Shown here in pieces: positions 53,790 to 62,292 of a stretch of 64,000 bases of DNA. A program made the position numbers and the translations under genes. The DNA comes from an uncultured Oscillospiraceae bacterium. GTDB lineage: Bacteria; Bacillota; Clostridia; Oscillospirales; Oscillospiraceae. The DNA lies in NCBI GenBank assembly GCA_934591895.1, contig CAKTPP010000002.1, forward strand, positions 175,903 to 239,902. The letters are read 5' to 3'. Every line of letters starts with the position of its first letter. Position 1 is the first letter of the stretch. The notes under the pieces were generated by a model. That model made no database searches. It saw nothing but the letters and a program-made list of their open reading frames with translations, and had not been told where the DNA came from.

Positions 53790-56102
53790 TGTGGTTTCCT
53801 CCTTGATTTCCGGTACTTCTTTAAGATGGTTTGCACGTTTATGGTCGCGGCGCGTATCGCGCAGCTTGAACAGATTCAGGCGCAGGGCGTTCGTGACCAC
53901 GCAGAAGCTCGACAGACTCATGGCCGCCGCGCCGAGCATGGGGTTGAGCGTCAGGCCGAGCGGGACGAACACGCCCGCCGCGATGGGGATGCCGATGGTA
54001 TTGTAAAAAAATGCCCAGAACAGGTTTTCATGGATGTTGCGCAGCGTCGCGCGGCTGAGCCGGATGGCCGCCGGCACATCGCTCAGGCGGCTGTTGACGA
54101 GCACGACGTCGGCCGCGTCAATGGCCACGTCCGTGCCCGCGCCGATGGCGATGCCGATGTCCGCGCGCGTGAGCGCCGGCGCGTCGTTGATGCCGTCGCC
54201 GACCATGGCGACCTTGCCGCGCGCGCTCAGGCGGCGGATCTCGCGCTCCTTGCCGTCGGGCAGCACGCCCGCGATCACCTCATCCACACCGGCCTGCGCG
54301 CCGATGGCCCTGGCCGTGCGCGCATTGTCGCCCGTGAGCATGACGACGCGGATGCCCATGCCGCGCAGCTCGCGGATGGCCTGCGGGCTGTCGGGCTTGA
54401 GCACGTCCGCCACGGCGATGATGCCAAGAAGCTTTCCGCCGCGGGCGAAAAACAGCGGCGTCTTGCCGGCCTCGGCCAGCGCCTGCGCCTGTGCCTGCAT
54501 GGGCGCGGGGATGTCCGACACCGTGCGGATGAAGTCCGCGTTGCCGCCGCAGAGCGGCTGCCCGTCGAGCGTGGCGCGCAGGCCGTTGCCCGGCAGCGCC
54601 TGAAAGTCCGCGGCCTCGGCCGCGGTCAGGCCGTCAGCCTCCGCACGACGCAGCACCGCCTTTGCCAGCGGGTGCTCGCTCCGGCGCTCGAGCGCGCAGG
54701 CCAGGCGCAGCAGCTCGCCCTCCGTCACGCCCGTGGCGGGACAGAGATCCGTCACTGTGGGCTCGCCGGAGGTGATGGTGCCGGTCTTGTCGAGCGCGAC
54801 GATCTGGATGCGGCCGGTCTCCTCGAGGGAAGCGGCCGTCTTGAAGAGAATGCCGTTTTTCGCGCCCATGCCGCTGCTGACCATGATCGCCACCGGGGTG
54901 GCGAGGCCAAGCGCGCACGGGCAGCTGATGACGAGCACGGAGATGCCGCGCGCGAGCGCGTAGCCCACGGTGCGCCCGAGCAGCAGCCAGACGACGAACG
55001 TCACGAGCGCGATGCCCATGACGGCCGGCACGAATACGCCGGACACCTTGTCCGCGATCTTGGCGATCGGCGCCTTGGTGGCCGCCGCGTCGCTGACCAT
55101 CTGGATGATCTGCGAGAGGGTCGTGTCCTCGCCGACGCGCGTGGCGCGGCACTTGAGAAAGCCGGACTGGTTCACCGTCGCGGCCGAGACGGACGCGCCC
55201 GGCGCCTTGTCTGCCGGGATGCTCTCGCCCGTGAGCGCCGCCTCGTTGACCGCGCTCGTGCCCTCGAGCACGACGCCGTCGACCGGGATGCGCTCGCCCG
55301 GGCGGACGAGAAAGACATCGCCGGTCTGCACCTGCTCGACCGGAACAGTCACCTCCGCGCCGCCGCGCTCGACGGTGGCGGTCTTCGGCGCGAGCGCCAT
55401 GAGGCTGCGCAGCGCGTCGGTCGTTTTTCCCTTCGAGCGCGCTTCAAGCGTCTTGCCCACGGTGATGAGCGTGAGGATCATGGCTGCGGACTCAAAGTAA
55501 AAGTCATGCATATAGCCCATGACGGCCTGCTCATCCCCACGCACCTGCGCGCCCGTCATGGCGAAGAGCGCATACGTGCTGTAGACAAACGCCGCCGTCG
55601 CGCCGAGCGCCACGAGCGTGTCCATATTCGGCGCGCGGTGCCAGAGCGCCTTGTAGCCGCTGATGAAAAACTTCTGGTTGATGACCATGATGATGACCGT
55701 CAGCAGCAGCTGCGTCAGCCCCATGGCGACGTGGTTGCCGTCATAAAACCTCGGCAGCGGCCAGTCCCACATCATGTGCCCCATGGACACATACATCAGC
55801 ACCAGCAAAAACCCCAGCGACCAGCCGAGTCTGCGCCGCAGCTTCGGCGTCTCGTGATCGGCCAGCGCATCGGCGTCCGCGGCGGGACCTGCGCCCCGCT
55901 GCGCGCCCTTGACCGACGCGCCGTAGCCCGCGGCCTGCACCGCGTCGATGACGGCCTGCTCCGACGCCGTACCCTCCACACCCATGGAGTTGGTCAGCAG
56001 GCTGACCGCACACGCCGTCACACCCGGCACGTTTGACACCGCCTTTTCCACGCGCGCCGAGCAGGCCGCGCAGCTCATGCCGGTGACATCAAATTGCTTC
56101 AA
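53580..56102 (-). CDS. copA: Copper-exporting P-type ATPase CopA with fused C-terminal CopZ-like domain
   Basis: 840 residues. N-terminal heavy-metal-associated domain with GMSCAACS (Cys11, Cys14), six membrane helices around the CPC motif (ISCPCALGLATP), actuator TGES, phosphorylation motif DKTGT, ATP-binding HP motif (SEHPLAK) and GDGINDAPAL, then two last helices with MSLSSFCVVTNALRLN. The chain continues through a basic/acidic linker into a complete second HMA domain (residues 772-840) with GMMCGHC. The second domain has its own SD and ATG. It exports Cu+ from the cytoplasm. Follows csoR by 22 bases in the copper-inducible operon. Confidence 0.95.
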   Translation of the reverse strand: MKQFDVTGMSCAACSARVEKAVSNVPGVTACAVSLLTNSMGVEGTASEQAVIDAVQAAGYGASVKGAQRGAGPAADADALADHETPKLRRRLGWSLGFLLVLMYVSMGHMMWDWPLPRFYDGNHVAMGLTQLLLTVIIMVINQKFFISGYKALWHRAPNMDTLVALGATAAFVYSTYALFAMTGAQVRGDEQAVMGYMHDFYFESAAMILTLITVGKTLEARSKGKTTDALRSLMALAPKTATVERGGAEVTVPVEQVQTGDVFLVRPGERIPVDGVVLEGTSAVNEAALTGESIPADKAPGASVSAATVNQSGFLKCRATRVGEDTTLSQIIQMVSDAAATKAPIAKIADKVSGVFVPAVMGIALVTFVVWLLLGRTVGYALARGISVLVISCPCALGLATPVAIMVSSGMGAKNGILFKTAASLEETGRIQIVALDKTGTITSGEPTVTDLCPATGVTEGELLRLACALERRSEHPLAKAVLRRAEADGLTAAEAADFQALPGNGLRATLDGQPLCGGNADFIRTVSDIPAPMQAQAQALAEAGKTPLFFARGGKLLGIIAVADVLKPDSPQAIRELRGMGIRVVMLTGDNARTARAIGAQAGVDEVIAGVLPDGKEREIRRLSARGKVAMVGDGINDAPALTRADIGIAIGAGTDVAIDAADVVLVNSRLSDVPAAIRLSRATLRNIHENLFWAFFYNTIGIPIAAGVFVPLGLTLNPMLGAAAMSLSSFCVVTNALRLNLFKLRDTRRDHKRANHLKEVPEIKEETTMKKTISIEGMMCGHCEATVKKALEALPEVTGAEVSHTAGTAVVTLSAPVDDAVLKAAVEAKDYTVTGIA

Positions 56103-56124
56103 GATCGTTCCTCCTTCGGGCTGC

Positions 56125-56442
56125 TCATTTCATGAGCTTCTGCAGCGTCGCCACCAGCTCGTCGATCACCTCGTCCTTGCCGCCGCGGATGTCCTCCACG
56201 ACGCAGGTGCGGATGTGGCTGGCCAGCAGCTCCTTATTAAATGCGTTGAGCGCCGCGCCGGCCGCCGCCGACTGCATGAGGATGTCCGGACAGTAGGCGT
56301 CGTTTTCGACCATGCCGCGGATGCCGCGGATCTGCCCCTCGATGCGGTTGAGCCGGTGGATGAGGCGTGTATATTCCTCCGGCGTGCGCTCCTTCTTGCG
56401 CTGCGAGCAGCCGCAGCAGCAGGCTTTTTTCTCATCGTCCAT
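56125..56442 (-). CDS. csoR: CsoR family copper-sensing repressor
   Basis: 105 residues, all-helical. The Cu+ ligands of the family are visible: Cys51 (DAYCPDIL), His76 and Cys80 (SHIRTC). An extra N-terminal cluster CCCGC (residues 8-12) is not part of the usual site. Core HRLNRIEGQIRGIRGMVE. Binds operator DNA as a tetramer and releases when Cu+ binds. First gene of the csoR-copA(Z) operon with matching operators upstream. Confidence 0.93.
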   Translation of the reverse strand: MDDEKKACCCGCSQRKKERTPEEYTRLIHRLNRIEGQIRGIRGMVENDAYCPDILMQSAAAGAALNAFNKELLASHIRTCVVEDIRGGKDEVIDELVATLQKLMK

Positions 56443-56465
56443 GTGTCAGCACCTCATTGTTTCCC

Positions 56466-56512
56466 AGATACCCCTTGGGGGTATTTTGAGTATATACCCC
56501 CAAGGGGTATCT
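56466..56512. promoter_or_regulatory. Double CsoR operator forming a 19-bp inverted repeat
   Basis: AGATACCCCTTGGGGGTAT (56466-56484) and its exact reverse complement (56494-56512), 9 bases apart. Each half is itself a near-palindrome of the CsoR type (ATACCCC / GGGGTAT). Confidence 0.88.
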
Positions 56513-56517
56513 GTCAA
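56489..56517 (-). promoter_or_regulatory. Sigma-A promoter of csoR-copA
   Basis: Minus strand TTGACA, 17 bp, TATACT. The right operator fills the spacer between -35 and -10; the left one covers the start of transcription. Confidence 0.88.
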
Positions 56518-56850
56518 GCGCGTGCACACGAATAAAACAAATCATTGAATGAATAAATACTAATCCGGGCTTTCCCGTCCAAAAAGCCGCGTGGGCGGGA
56601 AAGCGCTGGAATATACCGGATTTCCGATCTATATTAATCGTGAATAGCTTCTGCGAGATTAATATATGCATGAATATGCTAATAATACGACGAAATATGA
56701 AATTAAATTCACAGAAACCTTGTGTGCTTTGTCAATTGCATAATTTACATTTTAGACGTAAACTGCGAACAAGACTTTTTCCGCCCGCGCTGCCGTTCAC
56801 GCCGCCGCGGCGGCGAAGGGTCGATCTTATACAGAGAAAGAAGGCTTATC
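56518..56850. other. AT-rich intergenic region before the secreted peptidase
   Basis: No gene recognised. A hairpin GCTTTCCCG (56569-56577) / CGGGAAAGC (56596-56604) stands in otherwise AT-rich DNA; 56620-56760 is very AT-rich (many AATATG/TTAAT words). A TTGTCA at 56729 could be a -35 box, but no convincing -10 lies at 17 bp. Confidence 0.5.
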
Positions 56851-59800
56851 ATGAAGAGGAGAATCCTGACTCTGCTGCTGACGCTGGTCATGGTGCTGTC
56901 GCTTCTGCCCGGCACGGCGCTCGCCGTCAACGACAGCAGCACGCCCGCCGTGACGTATGCCGATCTGGCAGACATCGACGGCACTGCGCTCATCCCCGAC
57001 GGCGCAGGCGAAAACACCGAACTGACCGTAGCGGACGCAGTGCGCGCACTGCTGCTGTGGACGGGCATGACCGAGCAGCAGCTCGGCTCGTTCCCGGATG
57101 ACTATCTGGCACAGGCACGCAGCATGGGCATGATCGATGCGGACACCGACACCGACGCCGCCTGCACGCTCGCGGCTTACCGCCAGATGAAGGCGGTCGC
57201 CAACCAGATGTATGACGCGCTGCACGCGGACAAGCTGCAGCCGCTGTACATGAACGGCATGGCGCAGCCCATCTTCCCGTACACGACCGGCGAGGTCACG
57301 GAGGGCTACAGCAACGACAAGAGCGACATCATCCGCTACTGCGTCTATGTCGAGACCAACTACGACACCGACGATGACGGCAAGCTCGACCTCGTCAAGG
57401 CGCTCGTGCAGATCCCGCGCGCAGCGATGGAGGGCGACTACAAGGCGGCCACCATCTATGAGGCGCGCCCGTACATCACCGGCTGCAACTCCAGCATGAA
57501 CCCCGGCGAGAACCTCGGCAGCGAGAGCTATGACATCTCCAAGCTCTACAGCCAGCCGGGCAAGCGTGTGCCCACCGGCACCGCCACGACCGCGGACGCG
57601 GCAGCTGCTGCCGACAGCTCCGACTGGTACTACTGGAACCCGTACGAAGAGATGTACGACTACGAGGACCTCAACTGGTATGACTACTATCTTGTGCGCG
57701 GCTTTGCCGTGGTCGAGTGCGGCGGTCTGGGCACGAAGGGCTCCGACGGCTTTGAGACCTGCGGCACCGATCTCGAGATCGATGCGTTCAAGTGCGTGAT
57801 CGAATGGCTGCACGGCGACCGCGTGGCCTACACCGACAAGACCAGCAACATCGCCATCTCGGCCGACTGGTCGAGCGGCAAGATCGGCATGACCGGCCGC
57901 TCCTACGCCGGCACGACGCAGTTCGGTCTGGCAACGACCGGCGTCGCCGGCCTTGAGACCATCGTCCCCGTCGCCGGCATCGCGAGCTGGTATGAGTACA
58001 CCAACTCTCAGGGCATTTCCACCAACAGCCGCGTCAACTACTCCGAGCGGCTCGGCTGGTACTGCAACGGCCGCTACCTCGACCCGGACGACTACGCCAC
58101 CATCGCCGAAAAGTACGGCAACTACATGTACCAGATCCAGCAGGATCAGCTCAAGAGCAACGGCGATTACTCCGAGCACTGGGCGACCCGCGACTACACG
58201 CTCGATGCGGAAAACATCAAGTGCCCGGCACTGATCGTGCACGGCCTCAACGACGACAACGTGCGCACGAAGGAATTTGACCTCATGTATCAGGCCTATC
58301 AGAAGGCCGGCGTGAACGTCAAGCTCCTGCTGCACCAGGATGCGCACCTGACCCCGAGCTATCCCGCCGGCAACCTCGAGTTCTACATTGACGGCGAGAG
58401 CTACAACAACGTCCTCAACCGCTGGTTCAGCCACTACCTGTGCGGTGTGGAAAACGGCGCCGAGAACATGGCCGACGTCACCGCGCAGAGCAACGTCGAC
58501 GCCTCCGTCTGGAACACCTACGACAGCTGGACGACCGACGAGAGCATCGTCATGTCCAACGCCGACGACACCGGCACGACCACCATCAACAGCGATTACG
58601 ACACGCAGGGCATCAACCGCAGCAACTGGCGTGATAAGCTCACCGCCGGCTCCACCGACGTGAGCGCCATGTACGCCATGGATGTTGACGCCGACACCGT
58701 CATCAAGGGCAGCGTGGCCGTGAGCTTCACCGCCAGCGCCGACAACTACGACGCACCAGAGACGGACAGCCCGCGCGGCACCGTCGACCACGACAACTAT
58801 GTCGGTGAAGAGGCGAACGCCCTTGACCACGACAACTACGTCGGCACAGCGGGCGCAGACGGCGCCATGACCGTGTCCCTGCCGGACGGCGCCGAGCTGA
58901 TCGACCGCGACGCGCTCATGGTCAGCGCCATGCTCGTCGACATCGCGCCCGAGGGCACGACGTTCCCGGCCTACAACACGCAGGGCAGCTACGTGCCCAA
59001 GACCATCACCGCCGGCGGCGCGTGGATGGGCGGCGGCCTGAGCAACTACGACTACGCCGAGCTCAACGCCACCGACGTCAGCTACAAGATCATCGCGCGC
59101 GGCTGGATGGATCTGTGCAACCCCGGCGCGGGCTATGACTCCGCCTCCGCCGACACGAAGGTCGCCCTCAAGGTCGGTGAGAACCACGACTACACCATCT
59201 ATCTGCAGCCGAACCTCTACACCGTCAAGGAAGGCCACAAGCTCGCGCTCGTGATCTACACCTATGAGCCGGGCAAGGCCAGCTACAGCCAGAACTATCA
59301 GATCACGCTCGACAATGCGTCCGTCAGCGCCGAGATCCCCGTTGATGAGATCCCGGTCGCGGCCAAGCTCCCGTTCCAGGACGTCACCGAGGGCACCGTG
59401 CAGTATGATGCCGTGAAGTGGGCCTACAACCACGAGCCGCGCATCACGGGCGGCGTCTCCGCCGACACGTTCGGCACCGATCTGGGCTGCACCCGTGCGC
59501 ACATCGTTACGTTCCTGTATCAGCTCGCCGGTGCTCCGGACGTCTCCGGCCTCGACAACCCGTTTGCCGATGTGGCCGACGACGCTTACTACTGCGCCGC
59601 CGTGAAGTGGGCGGCTGCCAACGGCATCACGGCCGGCACGAGCGCCACTACCTTCAGCCCCGACGCGGTCTGCACCCGTGCGCAGGCGGTCACGATGCTC
59701 TATGCCACGGCCGACAGCCCGGACGTCTCCGAGCTTGACAATCCGTTTGCCGACGTGGCCGATGACGCTTACTACTGCGCCGCCGTGAAGTGGGCGGCTG

Positions 59801-59907
59801 CCAACGGCATCACGGCCGGCACGAGCGCCACCACCTTCAGCCCCGACGCGGTCTGCACGCGCGGCCAGATCATCATCATGCTCTACCGCGGCGAAATGCA
59901 GGCCTGA
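56851..59907 (+). CDS. Secreted X-prolyl dipeptidyl-peptidase (S15/CocE-NonD type) with SLH modules
   Basis: 1018 residues from ATG 56851 (GAAAGAAGG seven bases upstream). Signal peptide (LTLLLTLVMVLSLLPGTALA), a small helical SLH-like region (55-128), then the PepX/S15 alpha/beta hydrolase: NYDTDDDGKLDLVKALVQIPR, catalytic Ser351 in GMTGRSYAGT, Asp in VHGLNDDNV (about 468) and His499 in HQDAHL. A beta-sandwich domain follows (about 640-830), then three SLH-type repeats (about 838-1018), the last two nearly identical. PepX removes Xaa-Pro dipeptides. Lactic-acid bacterial PepX is cytoplasmic; here signal peptide and SLH place it on the cell wall, so it probably processes Pro-rich peptides outside the cell. 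Confidence 0.9.
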   Translation: MKRRILTLLLTLVMVLSLLPGTALAVNDSSTPAVTYADLADIDGTALIPDGAGENTELTVADAVRALLLWTGMTEQQLGSFPDDYLAQARSMGMIDADTDTDAACTLAAYRQMKAVANQMYDALHADKLQPLYMNGMAQPIFPYTTGEVTEGYSNDKSDIIRYCVYVETNYDTDDDGKLDLVKALVQIPRAAMEGDYKAATIYEARPYITGCNSSMNPGENLGSESYDISKLYSQPGKRVPTGTATTADAAAAADSSDWYYWNPYEEMYDYEDLNWYDYYLVRGFAVVECGGLGTKGSDGFETCGTDLEIDAFKCVIEWLHGDRVAYTDKTSNIAISADWSSGKIGMTGRSYAGTTQFGLATTGVAGLETIVPVAGIASWYEYTNSQGISTNSRVNYSERLGWYCNGRYLDPDDYATIAEKYGNYMYQIQQDQLKSNGDYSEHWATRDYTLDAENIKCPALIVHGLNDDNVRTKEFDLMYQAYQKAGVNVKLLLHQDAHLTPSYPAGNLEFYIDGESYNNVLNRWFSHYLCGVENGAENMADVTAQSNVDASVWNTYDSWTTDESIVMSNADDTGTTTINSDYDTQGINRSNWRDKLTAGSTDVSAMYAMDVDADTVIKGSVAVSFTASADNYDAPETDSPRGTVDHDNYVGEEANALDHDNYVGTAGADGAMTVSLPDGAELIDRDALMVSAMLVDIAPEGTTFPAYNTQGSYVPKTITAGGAWMGGGLSNYDYAELNATDVSYKIIARGWMDLCNPGAGYDSASADTKVALKVGENHDYTIYLQPNLYTVKEGHKLALVIYTYEPGKASYSQNYQITLDNASVSAEIPVDEIPVAAKLPFQDVTEGTVQYDAVKWAYNHEPRITGGVSADTFGTDLGCTRAHIVTFLYQLAGAPDVSGLDNPFADVADDAYYCAAVKWAAANGITAGTSATTFSPDAVCTRAQAVTMLYATADSPDVSELDNPFADVADDAYYCAAVKWAAANGITAGTSATTFSPDAVCTRGQIIIMLYRGEMQA
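59557..59870 (+). repeat. Tandem 183-bp (61-codon) SLH repeat
   Basis: The unit beginning AACCCGTTTGCCGATGTGGC (59557) recurs at 59740 with only a few silent changes over the roughly 130 bases before the stop; both encode PFADVADDAYYCAAVKWAAA and the following ITAGTSATTF segment. Confidence 0.88.
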
Positions 59908-59940
59908 GCAAGACCACAGCAAACCCAAACCAAAGCAAAA

Positions 59941-59976
59941 ACAGCGCCCATTGCATTCGCAATGGGCGCTGTTTTT
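59941..59976. terminator. Bidirectional terminator after the peptidase
   Basis: 14-bp stem ACAGCGCCCATTGC / GCAATGGGCGCTGT with ATTC loop, flanked by AAAA on the left and TTTT on the right; the MATE gene on the other strand ends just beyond. Confidence 0.92.
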
Positions 59977-60004
59977 ATGCGCGGACAGCCTTACGGGCTG
60001 CGGC

Positions 60005-61315
60005 TCACGCCGGAAGCTCGCGTGCGCGCTGCGTGCGCCGCCGCGCGGGCACGGCAATGCAGAACGTGAGCACCTGCGCCATCGGGATCGCCAGCCACAC
60101 GCCGGTAAGCCTGAGCAGCTGCGGCAGAATGAGCAGCACAACGAACGTCAGCACCGGCTCGGAAAACACGAGCACGTACGACAGCGCGGTCTTTTCCGTC
60201 GCGTAGAAGTACGCGGTCGTCACGCGCACGTATGCCAGCAGCGGCAGCGTCGCCAGAAACAGCGGCAGCCGGGCGCTGACGCCGGCATTCGCCTCCGCAG
60301 ACGCGCCGAAGAGCGCGCCGATGACGCCGCGCGCAAGAAAGAGCGCGGCGATGCACACCGCCGTGATGCCGAAGGCCGCACGGTAAGCGCGCGTGACGGT
60401 GCGGCGCAGCTCGCCGAAGTCGCCCGCGCCATAGGCCCGGCTGATCAGCGGCTGGCTGCCGTCGCCGACGCCCTGCAGCAGCATATAGATCGTCGACAGC
60501 ACGTAGTCGATGCAGCCGTAGACCGCGATCGCCAGCGCCCCGCCGTAGTGCAGCAGGAAGTGGTTCATGACCATAAGCGTGATGTTCGGCGAGAACGTCA
60601 GCCCGATCGGCGCGGCCGCGACCTTCAGCAGCGCGCCCCACAGCGGCAGCACCGCACCCGCCTTCGGCGGCGTGAAGCCCACGCGCCGCCGCACAAGATA
60701 GCCGATGGCAAGCAGCATCGTTGCCGCCTGACCGATGACGGTCGCCCATGCGCCGCCGGCCATGCCCCAGTGAAGCCTCCACACGAACAGGTAGTCGAGC
60801 GCGATGTTGGACACAAAGCCCGTGCCCATCGCGACCATGGCGAACGCCGAGCCGCCGAGATTGCGGATGAAGGGCACGAGGCCGGTCGCCAGGATCTGAA
60901 AGGCCGTGCCGCAGGCGATCACGCGGATGTACTCCGCGGCCAGAGGGCGCGCCTCATCCTGCGCGCCGAGCACCGTCAGCACCGGGCCGAGCAGCCCGAG
61001 CAGCACCGCCGTGAACGCCGCGCTCGTCACAAGCAGCAGCAACACCGTGCCGGAAAAGCACGTGCGCGGCGCCTGCTCCTCCCCGCGCGCCTGCAAAATG
61101 GTGCAGCGGATCGCGCCGGCAAGGCCGATGCCCGTGCCGACGGCCTGCAGCAGCGCCGCCGCCGGATAGGCGAGCGTGATGGCGGCGAGGCCGAGGTCGC
61201 CAAGCGATTGGCCGATGAAAAACCCGTCCACGATCGTGTACAGGCCGGAGAGCGCAAACGCAAGCACGGACGGGAGCACATAGGCCGCGAAGGAGTCATG
61301 CCGGATCGTCTTCAT
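60005..61315 (-). CDS. MATE family efflux transporter
   Basis: 436 residues, twelve membrane helices. MATE segments: VLAFALSGLYTIVDGFFIGQSLGD, AIRCTILQARGEE after the first repeat pair, RNLGGSAFAMVAMGTGFVSNIALDYLFVW, and GVGDGSQPLISRAYGAGD in the second half. Different from the MATE at 42102. Starts four bases inside the marR stop (ATGA), so the two are co-translated and this is the likely regulated target of that repressor. Confidence 0.92.
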   Translation of the reverse strand: MKTIRHDSFAAYVLPSVLAFALSGLYTIVDGFFIGQSLGDLGLAAITLAYPAAALLQAVGTGIGLAGAIRCTILQARGEEQAPRTCFSGTVLLLLVTSAAFTAVLLGLLGPVLTVLGAQDEARPLAAEYIRVIACGTAFQILATGLVPFIRNLGGSAFAMVAMGTGFVSNIALDYLFVWRLHWGMAGGAWATVIGQAATMLLAIGYLVRRRVGFTPPKAGAVLPLWGALLKVAAAPIGLTFSPNITLMVMNHFLLHYGGALAIAVYGCIDYVLSTIYMLLQGVGDGSQPLISRAYGAGDFGELRRTVTRAYRAAFGITAVCIAALFLARGVIGALFGASAEANAGVSARLPLFLATLPLLAYVRVTTAYFYATEKTALSYVLVFSEPVLTFVVLLILPQLLRLTGVWLAIPMAQVLTFCIAVPARRRTQRARELPA

Positions 61316-61743
61316 TTGATAACTTCCGTTTCCTTTTCAAAAATCAGGTTAAACAGCGCGATCGCGTCCATCATCTCCTGCACGCGCGCATCGCCCATGC
61401 GGGCAAAGACGGTGTCCTCGAGCGCATAGAGCGGCTCGAGCAGCTCATGGGCGTAAGCCTGCCCGGCGGGCGTGAGGGCGGCGTGCTTCTCGCGCCGGTC
61501 GCCGCTGGCGGGGCTGAGCGTGACGTAGCCCTCGGCGCGCAGCGCGCGGACGACGGTGTTGACGGTCTGCTTGGGCAGCCCGGCGCTGTCAGAGATGGCC
61601 TTTTGCGTGGCGCCGGGGTGGTTGTCGAGCACATAGAGCACGAACAGGCGGTAGTTGTTCACGCCGTGCGCGGCGGCCCAGCGGTTGTAGAGCGCGTCCG
61701 AGCGCCCCCAGACTTCCCAGAACTTTCTTGGACTGTGCTGCAT
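61312..61743 (-). CDS. MarR family transcriptional regulator
   Basis: 143 residues from ATG 61743 (GGAGG six bases upstream; longer in-frame starts run back over the promoter). Winged helix with NNYRLFVLYVLDNHPGATQ, LPKQTVNTVVRALRAEGYV (recognition helix) and the wing SPASGDRREKHAALTPAG. Probable repressor of itself and the MATE pump; MarR proteins often release DNA on binding phenolic or drug-like compounds. Confidence 0.9.
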   Translation of the reverse strand: MQHSPRKFWEVWGRSDALYNRWAAAHGVNNYRLFVLYVLDNHPGATQKAISDSAGLPKQTVNTVVRALRAEGYVTLSPASGDRREKHAALTPAGQAYAHELLEPLYALEDTVFARMGDARVQEMMDAIALFNLIFEKETEVIK

Positions 61744-61762
61744 ACGGTTCCTCCAAATAGTA

Positions 61763-61803
61763 TTTGTGCGGACTATTGTAGCATTTGTGCAGACGGTTGT
61801 CAA
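61763..61803 (-). promoter_or_regulatory. Sigma-A promoter of marR-MATE with a direct-repeat operator
   Basis: Minus strand TTGACA (61803-61798), 17 bp, TACAAT (61780-61775). Two copies of C[TC]GCACAAAT lie at about 61782-61792 and 61763-61773, one in the spacer and one after the -10: a likely repressor site. Confidence 0.78.
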
Positions 61804-62200
61804 GCCGGACGGAAAAATCAGGCGGTTTTGGTGCCTCCGGCACGGTGAGCCCGTGCACGCTCTGTTAAAAACATGGATATAGTATTGTCATAGATAAATG
61901 CACTGTCCAGCCCAAAGCGGAGATAATGTCATGTTATAGAACACAAATTCTGTATGTGTAATATATAATAGGGCTAAAAAGAGGATTCGTCAAATATATG
62001 ACTTCTCCACCAAGGTGAAGCATCTTATTATCCCAAAATACACCGCCTTTCGGATATCAGCAATCTTTCCCTGTAATAGTACGCAGAATCCGGTATGGAT
62101 TGCGTTCTCCACTTTCACACGCTCTTTGGCTTGTTCACACCACAGATTTCCGGTTCTTTATCTCTGCAGATCCGCCCAAAAAGGGTATAAGAAATCGGGA
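61804..62200. other. Gene-free, AT-richer junction between chromosome and integrated element
   Basis: Composition drops from the GC-rich background near 61860. No recognisable gene. A minus-strand open stretch of about 57 codons (roughly 61985-62160) has no start codon with SD and no known family; it may be a decayed gene end. Confidence 0.45.
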
Positions 62201-62242
62201 GCAAAAAGCCGAAAACCCTTGAAAACAAAGGCTTTCGGCTTT
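62201..62242 (-). terminator. Terminator following the tRNA fragment
   Basis: Minus-strand stem AAAGCCGAAA / TTTCGGCTTT with longer partial pairing (GGCTTTCGG), followed by TTTTTGC. Confidence 0.7.
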
Positions 62243-62247
62243 GTATC

Positions 62248-62292
62248 TGGCGCGCCAGAAGGAACTCGAATCCCCGACCTTCCGCTTAGGAG
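62248..62292 (-). other. tRNA 3' fragment (Arg-CCU-like), probable attachment site of an integrated element
   Basis: Read on the minus strand: anticodon loop CTCCTAA, a 3' anticodon stem strand, variable loop, T-arm GGGGA-TTCGAGT-TCCTT, 3' acceptor strand CTGGCGC, G and encoded CCA. The 5' half (acceptor, D-arm, 5' anticodon stem) is missing: upstream sequence (TTTTTTGAA) does not pair. The break at the anticodon loop is where tyrosine integrases commonly cross over. The tRNA terminator on the 3' side is kept, so the chromosome is to the left and the element to the right. Confidence 0.7.

Noticed and set aside
53580..56102. Missing stop codon between separate copA and copZ genes caused by sequencing error
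   Set aside because: The linker reads in frame for over 20 codons with sensible composition, and CopA proteins with a C-terminal HMA domain are common in Clostridia; a dropped stop is not needed to explain it.
59557..59870. Possible CRISPR or satellite repeat
   Set aside because: The 183-bp repeat is in frame and encodes SLH modules; no short regular repeats with unique spacers occur anywhere in the window.
56827..60141. An open frame of over 1100 codons antisense to the secreted peptidase
   Set aside because: Mirror of a recognised gene with a signal peptide, catalytic motifs and SLH repeats; no family match and no start signals.
61850..62250. Complete tRNA gene in the junction region
   Set aside because: Only the 3' half can be folded; no D-arm or 5' acceptor strand complementary to GCGCCAG is found on the correct side.
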